Positions 25,508 through 33,707 of a stretch of DNA of 64,000 nt are shown here, one piece after another (positions within the stretch are counted from its first letter, which is position 1; the number at the start of each line of letters is the position of its first letter). Source of the DNA: Streptomyces cucumeris (GTDB taxonomy: Bacteria > Actinomycetota > Actinomycetes > Streptomycetales > Streptomycetaceae); the NCBI RefSeq assembly GCF_024295805.1, contig NZ_JANCLX010000019.1:1-64000 (forward strand). The letters are read 5' to 3'. Both the position numbers and the translations under genes were made by a program. Under the pieces are notes generated by a model. It was not told the origin of the DNA and did not search any database. It saw only the letters and a program-made list of their open reading frames with translations.

Positions 25508-26140
25508 ATGATCATGGGCGATGTGACCTTCAGTGTGCAGTCGGTTCCCTACTACGCGCAGTGGGCTTCCGCCCCACTCGTGGAAGACATTGTGACCGGC
25601 AAGTTGAAGGCCGGCGAGGATCCGGCCTGGGCCGAGTACGGAGCTTCCACTCCTGAGGAGTATGAGTGGTGGTCCTGGCGGCTGTGCGGCGTCGCTTGCT
25701 TGCGTATGGCTCTCGAACACTTCGGGTATGTCGCCCCTGCGCCGATGGAGATCGCGGCGGAGTGCGTGGCGGCCGGAGCCTACGTCAAACAGGGCGATGG
25801 CCTGCGCGGGCTCATCTATGCTCCGTTCGCCGACTGGGTCGGTGACCGCTTCGGCCTGTTCGCCGAGGCTCGTCCGAACCTGCCTGCTGCGGAGATTCCC
25901 GCCGTGCTGGCTCGTGGCCGGCTCGCCATGTTGTCCGTGCACCCGTCCATTCGCCACCCCCACACCGAGCCTCCGCACACAGGTGGTCACTTGGTCCTTG
26001 CGGTCCGCGCTACCGAGGACAACCTGTTGATCCACAATCCGTCCGGATTCCCGAACACATCACAGCAGGATGCCCCGGTGCCCTGGGCGCGGCTGGACAG
26101 CTTCTACGCCGGCCGCGGCATCATCCTCGGCGCCGGGTGA
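25508..26140 (+). CDS. C39-like (papain-fold) cysteine peptidase-type protein
   Basis: 210 residues, ATG after GTGAGGATCC. A papain-like catalytic set can be read: WSWRLCGVACLRMAL (Cys near residue 63), TGGHLVLAV (His, about 163) and LIHNPSGF (Asn, about 179). This is the arrangement of the peptidase C39-like family, which includes proteases and peptide-processing domains. No signal peptide or transmembrane helix, so it is cytoplasmic as read. It follows the HIT remnant by 90 bases and ends convergent with the nitroreductase gene. Substrate unknown; a peptide-trimming or non-proteolytic transferase role is possible. Confidence 0.7.
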   Translation: MIMGDVTFSVQSVPYYAQWASAPLVEDIVTGKLKAGEDPAWAEYGASTPEEYEWWSWRLCGVACLRMALEHFGYVAPAPMEIAAECVAAGAYVKQGDGLRGLIYAPFADWVGDRFGLFAEARPNLPAAEIPAVLARGRLAMLSVHPSIRHPHTEPPHTGGHLVLAVRATEDNLLIHNPSGFPNTSQQDAPVPWARLDSFYAGRGIILGAG

Positions 26141-26181
26141 GCCGGGCTCAAGACAGCTGGCGGTGCCATCACTCCCGACGG

Positions 26182-27402
26182 CTATGACTCGATGTCCAGC
26201 ACGTCGTCGACGGGCCGCCGGGGAGTCTGTGTGCCGGGGCGGCCGTAGCCCAGCCGCAGCACCATCTGTACGTAACCCATGCCCGAGGTCGGGTCGCGCA
26301 GCGGCCAGCGCAGTTCGTGCCATTCGAGGGCCTGGGTGACGAACGAGGTCGCCAGTCCCTCGAGGGTGGCCAACAGCAGCACGCGCTCCAACGCCATGCC
26401 CGACCGCAGCCAGTCCTCGGGTCGGTCGCGCGAGGTGCTCAGCAGGGCCAGTTGGGGTGAGGTCTCGAAATCGGCGGTCTCGCGGCCGGGGATCGTCTTG
26501 CTGCCCGCGAAGTCCCGCACGGGGGCCCTGCCGGCCCGGCGGCGGGGTCCGAAGGCGTCCTCCGGGACCCCTTCGGTGGCTGGACGTGCGTCGTCCGCGC
26601 TGTGTGTGAAGCGGGCGAGGTCGATCGCGGAGTCGGCGTCGGTGAGGTTGCGCGTCTCGGCCTCGAGGATCAGCTCCAGCACCGACTGGAGGTGCCAGCC
26701 GGAGGGGAAGTCCAGTGAGACCCGCTCCTTTCGCGCGGCGTCGACGAGTGCCCGGCGCACTGGATCGGGTATCGCCTTCTCGGCGAAGGGGTGGCGGCTG
26801 GTGTGCCGGGTGTGCACCGCGGGGTACAGGCCCGCCGGGTCGTCGTCGTCCCCGAGCGGATCGGTGAGCGTCACCGAGGCGAGCACCATCGGGTCGGCGG
26901 GCTCGGGCAGCAACCGGGTCACCGCCTGCCACCCTTCGTGTGCGACCGCCACCCGCAGATTCATCAGGGCGGCACCGCAGCCGATGTGCAGGGCCCGGAA
27001 CTCGGGGTCGCTGTGGGGCAGCGAGCCCCGGAGGTCGGCCATGAGGCGGAAGACACGGTGGCGCTGTGAGTACCGGAACCGCCAGGGCTGGGCGTTGTGC
27101 ATCGACGGAGCGGCCGTGGCATCCCGCACCAGCTCCATGATCACCGTCTCGGAGAGCGCACCGGTGGCCGCGCGCTTCCCCATGGATCCGCTCCTCGCCC
27201 CGGGTTCCCGTTCGCGCGCGATGTGGTGGATGTGTGCGTCCGGACCGGGGAACACGAGGCTGATCTGCTCGGAGTCCGACCACCGCACGTCATAGGGAGG
27301 TGTCCCGTCGTCATGGTGGAGCCCGACGATCTCACCGTCTCGTCTGGCGGCACCTGTGGTGGGGCTTTCGACAATCAGTTGGTCGCCGACTTGCGCATGC
27401 AT
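26182..27402 (-). CDS. DUF1918 domain fused to Acg-like nitroreductase
   Basis: 406 residues in one frame. Residues 1-62 form a DUF1918 domain (VGDQLIVESPTTG, then PPYDVRWSDSEQISLVFPGPDAHIHH, partly quoted). From about residue 74 an FMN nitroreductase follows (MELVRDATAAPSMHNAQPWRF and a C-terminal GMGYVQMVLRLGYG). The pattern is that of Rv2032/Acg proteins of mycobacterial dormancy regulons. A GAGGAG lies 7 bases before an in-frame ATG at 27183, so a shorter nitroreductase alone may also be made. It starts the stress island, divergent from CBS-BON, with shared motifs between. Confidence 0.85.
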   Translation of the reverse strand: MHAQVGDQLIVESPTTGAARRDGEIVGLHHDDGTPPYDVRWSDSEQISLVFPGPDAHIHHIAREREPGARSGSMGKRAATGALSETVIMELVRDATAAPSMHNAQPWRFRYSQRHRVFRLMADLRGSLPHSDPEFRALHIGCGAALMNLRVAVAHEGWQAVTRLLPEPADPMVLASVTLTDPLGDDDDPAGLYPAVHTRHTSRHPFAEKAIPDPVRRALVDAARKERVSLDFPSGWHLQSVLELILEAETRNLTDADSAIDLARFTHSADDARPATEGVPEDAFGPRRRAGRAPVRDFAGSKTIPGRETADFETSPQLALLSTSRDRPEDWLRSGMALERVLLLATLEGLATSFVTQALEWHELRWPLRDPTSGMGYVQMVLRLGYGRPGTQTPRRPVDDVLDIES

Positions 27403-27477
27403 CGATCCCGCCTCCCTGCCTCTTCCAATCTGTCACCCCGGGTGGGTGATGTCCTGGGGCGTAGAGACCCCGTGCGT

Positions 27478-27511
27478 GGGCCACTCGGCCCCCTCGCGGG
27501 CCAAGTGGACC
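27478..27511. promoter_or_regulatory. Tandem GGGCC-type sites, dormancy-regulon candidates
   Basis: GGGCCACTCGGCCCCC (27478-27493) and GGGCCAAGTGGACC (27498-27511), 20 bases apart, lie between the divergent nitroreductase and CBS-BON genes. A third copy of the same form lies at 31613-31629. Spacing of 20 bases equals about two helical turns, so two dimers may bind on one face. Identity with the DevR/OsdR box is inferred. Confidence 0.55.
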
Positions 27512-27599
27512 GGGGAGGGAGCCATAGGACTCATCCGGTCACCGGGATGAGCTGGCAGGCTCGGTGATGGAGGCTGCTGTGGGTCCGAGGGAGGAGCCG

Positions 27600-27640
27600 C
27601 CAGATGCACCACAGAACGGGCCAGATGCACCACAGAACGG
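27600..27640 (+). repeat. 21-bp tandem duplication over a start codon
   Basis: CCAGATGCACCACAGAACGG occurs twice in direct tandem (27600-27619 and 27621-27640; period 21). Each copy carries an ATG and reads MHHRTGQ/MHHRTVG in frame with the CBS-BON protein. Confidence 0.9.
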
Positions 27641-28296
27641 TCGGAGAACTCATGACACGTCCGGTGGTCAAGGCCCCCCGGGACTTGCCGTTCAAGGAGC
27701 TCGTGGAGCTGCTCACGGAGCACGACGTCACGGCGGTGCCGGTTGTGGACCGGGCCGGCCACCCCGTCGGAGTGGTGTCCGAGGCCGATCTGCTGCGCAA
27801 GTCCGCCGGTGAGGCCGACCCGTCCGGCCGTCTGCCGGTCCCGCACCTGGAGGCGTGGGAACGCGCGAAGGCGCGGGGCGCCCGGGCGGAGGAGCTGATG
27901 TCTTCGCCCGTGGTGTGTGCGCGTCCGGAGTGGTCGGTCGTCGAAGCGGCACGAGTGATGTCGGACCGGTGTATCAAGCGGCTTCCCGTGGTGGACGAGA
28001 CCGATGAGCTCCTCGGTATCGTCAGCCGCGGTGACCTCCTGCGGGTCTTCCTCCGCCGCGACGACGCGATCCAGGACGAGATCGAGCGGGATCTGCTGCG
28101 ACGGACCCTGCGTCTGGCTCCCTCGGCCGTATCGGTCGAGGTGTGCCGGGGCGAGGTGACGCTGGACGGATCGGTGGAGGACAGGAGCTTGATCCCGGTC
28201 ATCGTGCGGCTGTGCCGGAGCGTGGACGGGGTGGTCTCGGTCACCGAGCGCATCGCCTACGGGACCGATGACACCGGTGCGAGTGGCGCCGCGTAG
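27604..28296 (+). CDS. CBS-pair protein with C-terminal BON domain
   Basis: 230 residues. Two CBS motifs (MTRPVVKAPRDLPFKELVEL, about 17-75; MSSPVVCARPEWSVVEAARV, about 100-155) form a ligand-binding Bateman module. The BON domain starts near residue 168 (LRLAPSAVSVEVCRGEVTLDG). Such proteins bind adenosyl ligands and act in stress and hypoxia responses. GGGAGGAG lies 7 bases before the first ATG (27604), so translation probably starts in the first copy of the duplicated segment, adding seven residues to the normal N-terminus. Divergent from the nitroreductase. Confidence 0.88.
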   Translation: MHHRTGQMHHRTVGELMTRPVVKAPRDLPFKELVELLTEHDVTAVPVVDRAGHPVGVVSEADLLRKSAGEADPSGRLPVPHLEAWERAKARGARAEELMSSPVVCARPEWSVVEAARVMSDRCIKRLPVVDETDELLGIVSRGDLLRVFLRRDDAIQDEIERDLLRRTLRLAPSAVSVEVCRGEVTLDGSVEDRSLIPVIVRLCRSVDGVVSVTERIAYGTDDTGASGAA

Positions 28297-28406
28297 CCAC
28301 CGCCGGCGCGGAGCCGGGGGTGAGGCTGGTTCTGGACATACAGGATGGTTGTTCGGTTTCGGGGTACTCACGCTCCCGGGGACGTTCCACACGATGGGGC
28401 ACTGCC

Positions 28407-28820
28407 ATGGAACACGTCGTCACGGTGGGTCCGGACGGTTCGGCCGCGAGCATGGCCGCCGCCCGCTGCGCCGCTGACGAGGCCGGAAGACGCGATCCGG
28501 CCCTGCGGCTGACACACGTCCGGATCCTGCTCTCACCGTCCACGCCCGAGAGTCCGGCGGCGGAGGACCAGAACCACTGGGCGGAGCAGATCGTGCACGA
28601 TGCGCACACCGAGCCGGCCCGGCTCCACCCCGACCCGGCCATGGTCGACGAGCTGGTTGCGGAGGCCCCCGGGAAGCCCCTGCTGGCCGCAGCCGCGAGT
28701 TCCCGCGAGGCGGTGCTCGGCTCGCGAGGCCCGGACCCCGTGGCGAGCCTCCGAACCGGCGCCGATGACGGAGATCCTCATGACACAACCCATCACCGCA
28801 GGTCTGGACGGATCGCCTGA
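28407..28820 (+). pseudogene. Universal stress protein, truncated
   Basis: The frame from ATG 28407 begins as a normal USP (EHVVTVGPDGSAASMAAARC, then a Rossmann-like middle) up to VLGSRG, after which the usual phosphate-binding GSV(S/A) segment is missing and the frame runs into unrelated residues (PDPVASLRTG...DGDPHDTTHHRR). It overlaps the start of the next USP gene. It looks like an old tandem copy joined by deletion to the next leader. A short protein of 137 residues may still be made. Confidence 0.65.
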
Positions 28821-29649
28821 GAGCCTGGCCGCCGTCGACTGGGCCGCGGAGGAAGCACTTCGGCGGGGCGCCCCGCTGCGGCTGGTCCACGCCTGGATGC
28901 TGCCGCCGCAGACCGCCCGTACCGCGCAGGCCCCGGAGGCCCGCAGGCTCTGGGCACAGGAACTGCTGGACTGGGCACAGCAGCAGGTGCGTGACCGGTA
29001 CCCGAAAGTCGAGGTGGCCACCGAGCTCGTTGCCCGCACTCCCGTGGAAGCCCTGGTGGCCGAGAGCGCTTCCACAGGGCTTGTGGTGCTGGGAGCGCAC
29101 CGCCGCGGCGCGGTCGGCGGCTTCCTGCTCGGGTCCGTGGGCCTGCGGGTGCTCACGCTCTCCCATCACCCCGTGGTCATGGTGCACAAGGACGCCACGG
29201 TGCAGACCGAGCCGGGCGAGGGCGACATCCTCGTCGGTATCCAGGACCCCCCGGGGTCGGCCGTACCGATCGAGTTCGCGTTCGCCACCGCGAAGGCACA
29301 CGGCACCGGGGTGCGTGCGGTGCGGGCCTGTGCACCGCCGCCGGTCATCCCCCACAAGCCGCGGGCCGAGGGCCCGGCAGAGGAGACATCGCATGGGGAG
29401 GCGGCGGAGAGGAAGCGGCTGGTGGAGGCCGTCGCTCTGTGGCGTGAGAAATACCCCGACGTCCCCGTGACCGAGGAGGCCGAACGCGGCCACGCGGCGG
29501 AGGTGTTGCTGACAGCGGCCTCGCGGGCCGCGTTGGTCGTGGTCGGCCGGCCCGCCCACCGCCCCGTCGTGGGACCACGCATCGGCCACGTCGCCCACGC
29601 CCTCCTCCACCACGCCGACTGCCCGGTGGCCGTCGTCCCCTACGAATGA
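28780..29649 (+). CDS. Tandem universal stress protein
   Basis: 289 residues from ATG 28780, with GGAG 6 bases upstream. Two USP domains (about 1-135 and 150-289). The first has the ATP-binding GxxGxG...S form in VLGAHRRGAVGGFLLGSVGLR. The second ends in VVVGRPAHRPVVGPRIGHVAHALLHHADCPVAVV (partly quoted), where the Gly pattern is weaker. USPs bind ATP and support survival in stress or low oxygen. Between the truncated USP and PPK2, within the island that resembles the DevR/OsdR regulon. Confidence 0.92.
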   Translation: MTQPITAGLDGSPESLAAVDWAAEEALRRGAPLRLVHAWMLPPQTARTAQAPEARRLWAQELLDWAQQQVRDRYPKVEVATELVARTPVEALVAESASTGLVVLGAHRRGAVGGFLLGSVGLRVLTLSHHPVVMVHKDATVQTEPGEGDILVGIQDPPGSAVPIEFAFATAKAHGTGVRAVRACAPPPVIPHKPRAEGPAEETSHGEAAERKRLVEAVALWREKYPDVPVTEEAERGHAAEVLLTAASRAALVVVGRPAHRPVVGPRIGHVAHALLHHADCPVAVVPYE

Positions 29650-29682
29650 GGCCCGGCCGGGCGGCCTGGAAGGGAGGATCCC

Positions 29683-30561
29683 ATGCAGGACAGCGCACCA
29701 CCGGAGGACGGCGGGCCGGAACGGGTGCCCCGCGCCCGGTACGAGCGGGAACTCCGCCGCCTCCAGATCGAGCTGGTGAAACTCCAGGAGTGGGTGCGGG
29801 TCGAGCGCCGACGTCTCGTGGTGGTCTTCGAAGGGCGCGACGCGGCCGGGAAGGGCGGTGCGATCAAACGGGTCACCGCACGTCTCAACCCGCGCGTGGT
29901 GCGGACCGTCGCGCTACCGGTGCCGACCGACCGCGAGCGCACCCAGTGGTACTTCCAGCGCTATGTGGGTCAGCTTCCCGCGGCGGGGGAGATCGTGCTC
30001 TTCGACCGCAGTTGGTACAACCGGGCCGGTGTGGAGCGCGTGATGGGGTTCTGCACCGACGAGGAGTACCAGCGCTTCCTCCGCCAGTGCCCGGTCTTCG
30101 AGCGCATGCTGATCGAGGACGGGATCCTGCTGCGGAAGTACTGGTTCTCGGTGAGTGACGCCGTCCAGGACCAGCGGTTCCGACGACGGATCTCCGACCC
30201 CACACGGCGCTGGAAGATCTCCGGGATGGACCTGGAATCGATCACCCGCTGGGAGGCGTACTCGCAGGCCAAGGATGAGATGTTCGCGTACACCGACACG
30301 CCGGGCTCACCCTGGTACGTCGTCGACGCCGACGACAAACGCGCGGCCCGGATGAACATGATCGCTCATCTGCTGTCGACCGTGCCGTACCGCGAGGTCC
30401 GGCTTCCGGACCTGACCCTGCCTCCCCGTCCGGCACACACCGGCTACCAACGCCCTCCCAGGCATCTGCAGACCTACGTACCCGACCACACCGCCTCGCT
30501 CCTGTCCGCGGACCCCGCGGCCTCCGGGACGGACACAGGAGAGGAGGACCGCCGCCCGTGA
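29683..30561 (+). CDS. ppk2: PPK2-family polyphosphate kinase
   Basis: 292 residues, GGGAGG before ATG 29683. The PPK2 core is complete: Walker A in FEGRDAAGKGGAIKRV (about 47-62), RQTQWYFQRY-type lid (TQWYFQRYVGQLP), Walker B region FDRSWYNRAGVERVMGF, and LEKYWFSV/RKYWFSVSDAVQ. It transfers phosphate from polyphosphate to nucleoside di- or monophosphates, or the reverse. Downstream of the tandem USP on the same strand, so likely in the same stress operon. Confidence 0.94.
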   Translation: MQDSAPPEDGGPERVPRARYERELRRLQIELVKLQEWVRVERRRLVVVFEGRDAAGKGGAIKRVTARLNPRVVRTVALPVPTDRERTQWYFQRYVGQLPAAGEIVLFDRSWYNRAGVERVMGFCTDEEYQRFLRQCPVFERMLIEDGILLRKYWFSVSDAVQDQRFRRRISDPTRRWKISGMDLESITRWEAYSQAKDEMFAYTDTPGSPWYVVDADDKRAARMNMIAHLLSTVPYREVRLPDLTLPPRPAHTGYQRPPRHLQTYVPDHTASLLSADPAASGTDTGEEDRRP

Positions 30562-30626
30562 CCGCCGCCCGGACCGCCGGTGTCTCGGCCTTCACCGCTG
30601 AGGCGCCGGCCGGCTACCGGGTCGCG

Positions 30627-31502
30627 TCACACCCGCAGGGGCACGATGGCCACCGGGCACGCGGCGCGGTGCAGCACGGTGTGGCTGACCCGGCCGAGTT
30701 GGATCCCGGAGCGATCGCAACGGCGCAGAGCGCCGAGGACCAGCAGATCGGCTCGCTCCGACAGCTTCACCAGCACCCGGTGCGCGGGCCCCTCGATCAC
30801 CTCGCGATGGCATACGGTCCCGGGGTGCCGACCCTCCGCCTCGTCCAGGGCCTCGCCGAGCACGGTCGCGGCCTGTTCCTCGTAGAGCAGACTCTTCGCC
30901 TCATGAGAGCGCAACGGTCCGCCGTGTGCCTGCGCCGGCCGGCACCAGGTGCGTACCGCGTGCAGCGCGGCGTCCCGCGCCCGGGCCTCACGGAAGGCGA
31001 AGCCGATGGCCTCCGACCCTTCGGTGACGTCACCGACGGCGAGAATCACGCGCCCGAACTCCCCGCGCAGATTGCCGTGCGCACCGCGTACCACGATCAC
31101 GGGGGACGCGGCGCGTCCGGCGACGGCCAGGCTCACCGAGCCGAGCAGGGCGTCCGCGAGCTCACCCCTGCCACGGGAACCGGTGACCACGGCGAACGCC
31201 TCCCGGCTCTCCGCCAGCAGTGCTGTCACCGTGTCCTCGGCGAGTACTTCGGCGGACACCTTCACATCCGGGTTGCGTGCCGCCGCACGCTCGGCACAGG
31301 TGGTGGCGATGTTCTGCGCCACGATCGCCCCCGAGGAGCGGCCCGCATCGAAGGCGGGCAGAAGCCCTTCGTACTGCTCCCACCGAGACGCGTAGATCAG
31401 CCGCAGTGGCAACCCGTGTCGCGCGGCTTCGTCCACCGCCCAGTCCAAGGCCTGCAGACTGGCGTCCGACCCGTCAACCCCCACGACCAGCGGGAACGAC
31501 AT
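30627..31502 (-). CDS. Tandem universal stress protein
   Basis: 291 residues if started at ATG 31502 (FPLVVGVDGSDASLQALDWA). A longer start at 31532 lacks a ribosome-binding site. Two USP domains; the first has VVTGSRGRGELADALLGSVSLAV, the second VLGALRRCDRSGIQLGRVSHTVLHRA (each quoted in part), the second with weaker ATP-binding Gly. Convergent with ppk2. Its promoter region carries a GGGCC-type site at 31613-31629 like the pair at 27478. Confidence 0.92.
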   Translation of the reverse strand: MSFPLVVGVDGSDASLQALDWAVDEAARHGLPLRLIYASRWEQYEGLLPAFDAGRSSGAIVAQNIATTCAERAAARNPDVKVSAEVLAEDTVTALLAESREAFAVVTGSRGRGELADALLGSVSLAVAGRAASPVIVVRGAHGNLRGEFGRVILAVGDVTEGSEAIGFAFREARARDAALHAVRTWCRPAQAHGGPLRSHEAKSLLYEEQAATVLGEALDEAEGRHPGTVCHREVIEGPAHRVLVKLSERADLLVLGALRRCDRSGIQLGRVSHTVLHRAACPVAIVPLRV

Positions 31503-31612
31503 GGTGTCCACCGCCTCTCCGGTGGCCGGCATGTTCGCTGCGGGCCACTCTCCCTCACCAGCGTCGCATCCTCGCGGTGGCCGGCGGGATGGGCAGAGCG
31601 GGTTCGTTAGCA

Positions 31613-31629
31613 GGGCCGGTCGGACCCCC
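31613..31629. promoter_or_regulatory. Third GGGCC-type dormancy-box candidate
   Basis: GGGCCGGTCGGACCCCC, about 110 bases upstream of the tandem USP start. It shares the GGGCC-NN-(T/G)(C/T)GG-nCC form with the two sites at 27478-27511. Confidence 0.5.
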
Positions 31630-31760
31630 GTCCACGGCCGGGGGGTATCACCCGGCAGCCATGACGGAGCACCTTCGCCGAGCCGGTCCGTCCGGCCGTC
31701 CGGCTCAGCAGGCGAATCATGCTCCTTCGTGCCCGAGGGGCACCGAGCTCCCGGTCTGCT

Positions 31761-32018
31761 TCAGGCGAAGCAGGTGGCGAAGGTCGCGGTCAGGGCGTCC
31801 AGGGCCGTGGGGTAGGCGTGATCGGCGGGGCGGCCGTAGCCGATGATGATCCCCTGGCGGATCGGGGGAAGTTCACTTCGTTCCGACAGGTAGCCGAGGG
31901 CCAGTCCGTGGGACTGCGCGGCGGCTCGTACCTCGGCCTCGGTGGGGCCGTCGGCAGGTAGGAGAGCGAGGGCGTGCAAGCCGGCGGCGATGCCGGTCAG
32001 TGTTATCGGGAAGCCCAT
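31761..32018 (-). pseudogene. C-terminal remnant of a MocR/PdxR-type PLP regulator
   Basis: About 86 residues on the minus strand read TGIAAGLHALALLPADGPTE, then SHGLALGYLSERSE, and QGIIIGYGRPADHAYPTALD. These match the last segment of GntR/aminotransferase (MocR-like) regulators. The N-terminal helix-turn-helix and the PLP lysine region are absent upstream, so this is a fragment. Adjacent sequence contains no start or ribosome-binding site that would make a sensible protein. Confidence 0.65.
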
Positions 32019-32120
32019 GAGGCGCCCGACGACCGGACCTCCTGAGGGGCCCGGACGGTGGCGCGGCGAGGGTGCCGCATACACGCCACTGAGGCGCCGG
32101 GCCTTCGGGCTGGGGCCGGC

Positions 32121-32145
32121 CGCGCCGCCGATCTCTGGCGGCGCG
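32121..32145. terminator. Terminator after the Gly-rich gene
   Basis: 9-bp perfect stem CGCGCCGCC / GGCGGCGCG (32121-32129, 32137-32145), loop GATCTCT, about 135 bases after the stop of the gene that ends at 32282 on the minus strand. Confidence 0.55.
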
Positions 32146-32281
32146 GGGCCGGTTGTGGGAAGTGGGTGTGTCCCGGCCGGTCCTAAGCGGCTGGGGCGAG
32201 GAATGCGTGGTGGCTGTGGGAACGATCAGTCACGGGCGTGCTCCCTGTGCTGTCGGCCGGCCCGTTCGTGGACGTCCGCGG

Positions 32282-33616
32282 TTATGCGCAGCCGTGGTTG
32301 CCGTGGATCGGGGCGTGCCCGTGGTGGCGGCACCGCTTGACGATGTGGGTGAGCCGTTCGGGGTTGTCGATGTTGGAGGAGTAGTTGGCATCGCCGGAGT
32401 AGGTCGCCGTGATGGTGTGGGCACCGATGGTCAGGTGTTTGAGGGTGCGGGTGGCGATGCCGCAGTTGCGTCGGGCGGGCTTCAGAACACCTGTACCGAC
32501 GCGGTTTCCATCGACGGTGAAACGGACGGTGCCGGTCGGCCGGGGGAGACCTGGCTGGTTGGTGGCCGGGCAGACGAGGTCAGCCACATGGACCCGTTGT
32601 CCCTTCTTGGAGGGGTTCGGGTGGGACTTGAGGTGTGTGATGACGGGGGAGGGCGGGGAAGGCAGGGTGTAGGTGAGGGCGACGCGACCGTTTCCGGTGT
32701 TCGCACCGGTGGTGAAGGTGCTTCCGGCCGGTCCGGCGCTCGACCCGCCCCCACCGCCGCCGCCACCTGAGAACGTCACGTCGGTGGTGGCGCCACCGCC
32801 GCCACCGCCACCTCCGTACACGCCGCCGCCCCCACCGCCGCCGGCACTGATCGACGCGCCGCCGCCGGTTCCGCCGGTGCCGAGCGCACCGGGTTGGCCG
32901 TTGTCGCCGTTGAAGTGGACGCCGACGCCTCCGTTCCCGCTCGCGCCCGGGGTGGTCGGAGTCGCTCCGCCACCGCCCTGGCCACCGGTGGTGTCGACAG
33001 CGCCGGTGCCGGCGGTCCCGTTCGCCCCTGACTGGCCACCAGCACCGCCGGGACCACCGGGCAGCTCCTCGGTACCCCCTCCGCCGCCGCCACCGCCGGC
33101 CGTGATCAGCCGCGAGGGCAGGTCGAAGGCTCCGGAGCGGATGTCCGAGGCCCCTCCGGCGCCGCCACCGCTGCTGCTGTCCGAGGTCCCGCCACCGCCG
33201 CCGCCGTTGTAGCCTGCGGTGCCGGGCGTGGTCTCCACCGCGTCACCGCCCGCCCCGCCGACGTTGACCTGCAGTGTCTGACCGGGGGCGACGGTCAGGG
33301 TCCCGGTGACCTCGGCACCGGCGCCGCCGGTGCCTCCGGGATTGACATCGCTGGCTCCGGCGCCGCCGGAAGCTCCCCTGACGTCCGCGTGCAGTTGCGT
33401 CACTCCATTGGGGACGATGAACGTCTCGGCCGCACCGGTGTAAACGAAGGTGCACACCACCTGGTTGCCGGTCTGGGCGCAGCTCTGGGCGGCGGCGGGA
33501 CCGGCCAGGAGCGGCACGAGGGCCAGGGACATTCCCGTCACGAGTGTTCCCGCCGTCATGGCGCGAAGGGACGGGAGGGCAGGACGCGTGGTGACAGTGC
33601 CATGTGAAGTGATCAT
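32282..33616 (-). CDS. Secreted Gly-rich protein with C-terminal Ig-like domain
   Basis: 444 residues; GAGGAG lies 8 bases before ATG 33616. Signal peptide with a hydrophobic core and AxA site (TAGTLVTGMSLALVPLLAGPAAAQS, residues about 21-45). The mature part has a Cys-containing N-terminus (CAQTGNQVVCTF), a long Gly-rich stretch of Ser/Thr-separated repeats (about 80-320, similar to the Gly-rich domains that resemble collagen-like or PGRS-like proteins), and an Ig-like bacterial domain (Big_3-type, about 335-425: GTVRFTVDG, then TITATYSGDANYSS). Cell-surface or matrix role likely. Extreme GC repeats. Confidence 0.72.
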   Translation of the reverse strand: MITSHGTVTTRPALPSLRAMTAGTLVTGMSLALVPLLAGPAAAQSCAQTGNQVVCTFVYTGAAETFIVPNGVTQLHADVRGASGGAGASDVNPGGTGGAGAEVTGTLTVAPGQTLQVNVGGAGGDAVETTPGTAGYNGGGGGGTSDSSSGGGAGGASDIRSGAFDLPSRLITAGGGGGGGGTEELPGGPGGAGGQSGANGTAGTGAVDTTGGQGGGGATPTTPGASGNGGVGVHFNGDNGQPGALGTGGTGGGASISAGGGGGGGVYGGGGGGGGATTDVTFSGGGGGGGGSSAGPAGSTFTTGANTGNGRVALTYTLPSPPSPVITHLKSHPNPSKKGQRVHVADLVCPATNQPGLPRPTGTVRFTVDGNRVGTGVLKPARRNCGIATRTLKHLTIGAHTITATYSGDANYSSNIDNPERLTHIVKRCRHHGHAPIHGNHGCA

Positions 33617-33707
33617 GTGCAGTTCTCCTCATTGCTGCCGCACCCCTGGCTCTCGGCGTGCCTCCTGCAGGGGGGCGCCGCCTGGCGCCGGGATACAGCT
33701 CGACGGT

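Noticed and set aside
32673..33212. Pro-rich frame on the plus strand opposite the Gly-rich gene
   Set aside because: Pro repeats are the complement of Gly codons. The minus-strand gene has a signal peptide, ribosome-binding site and Ig-like domain.
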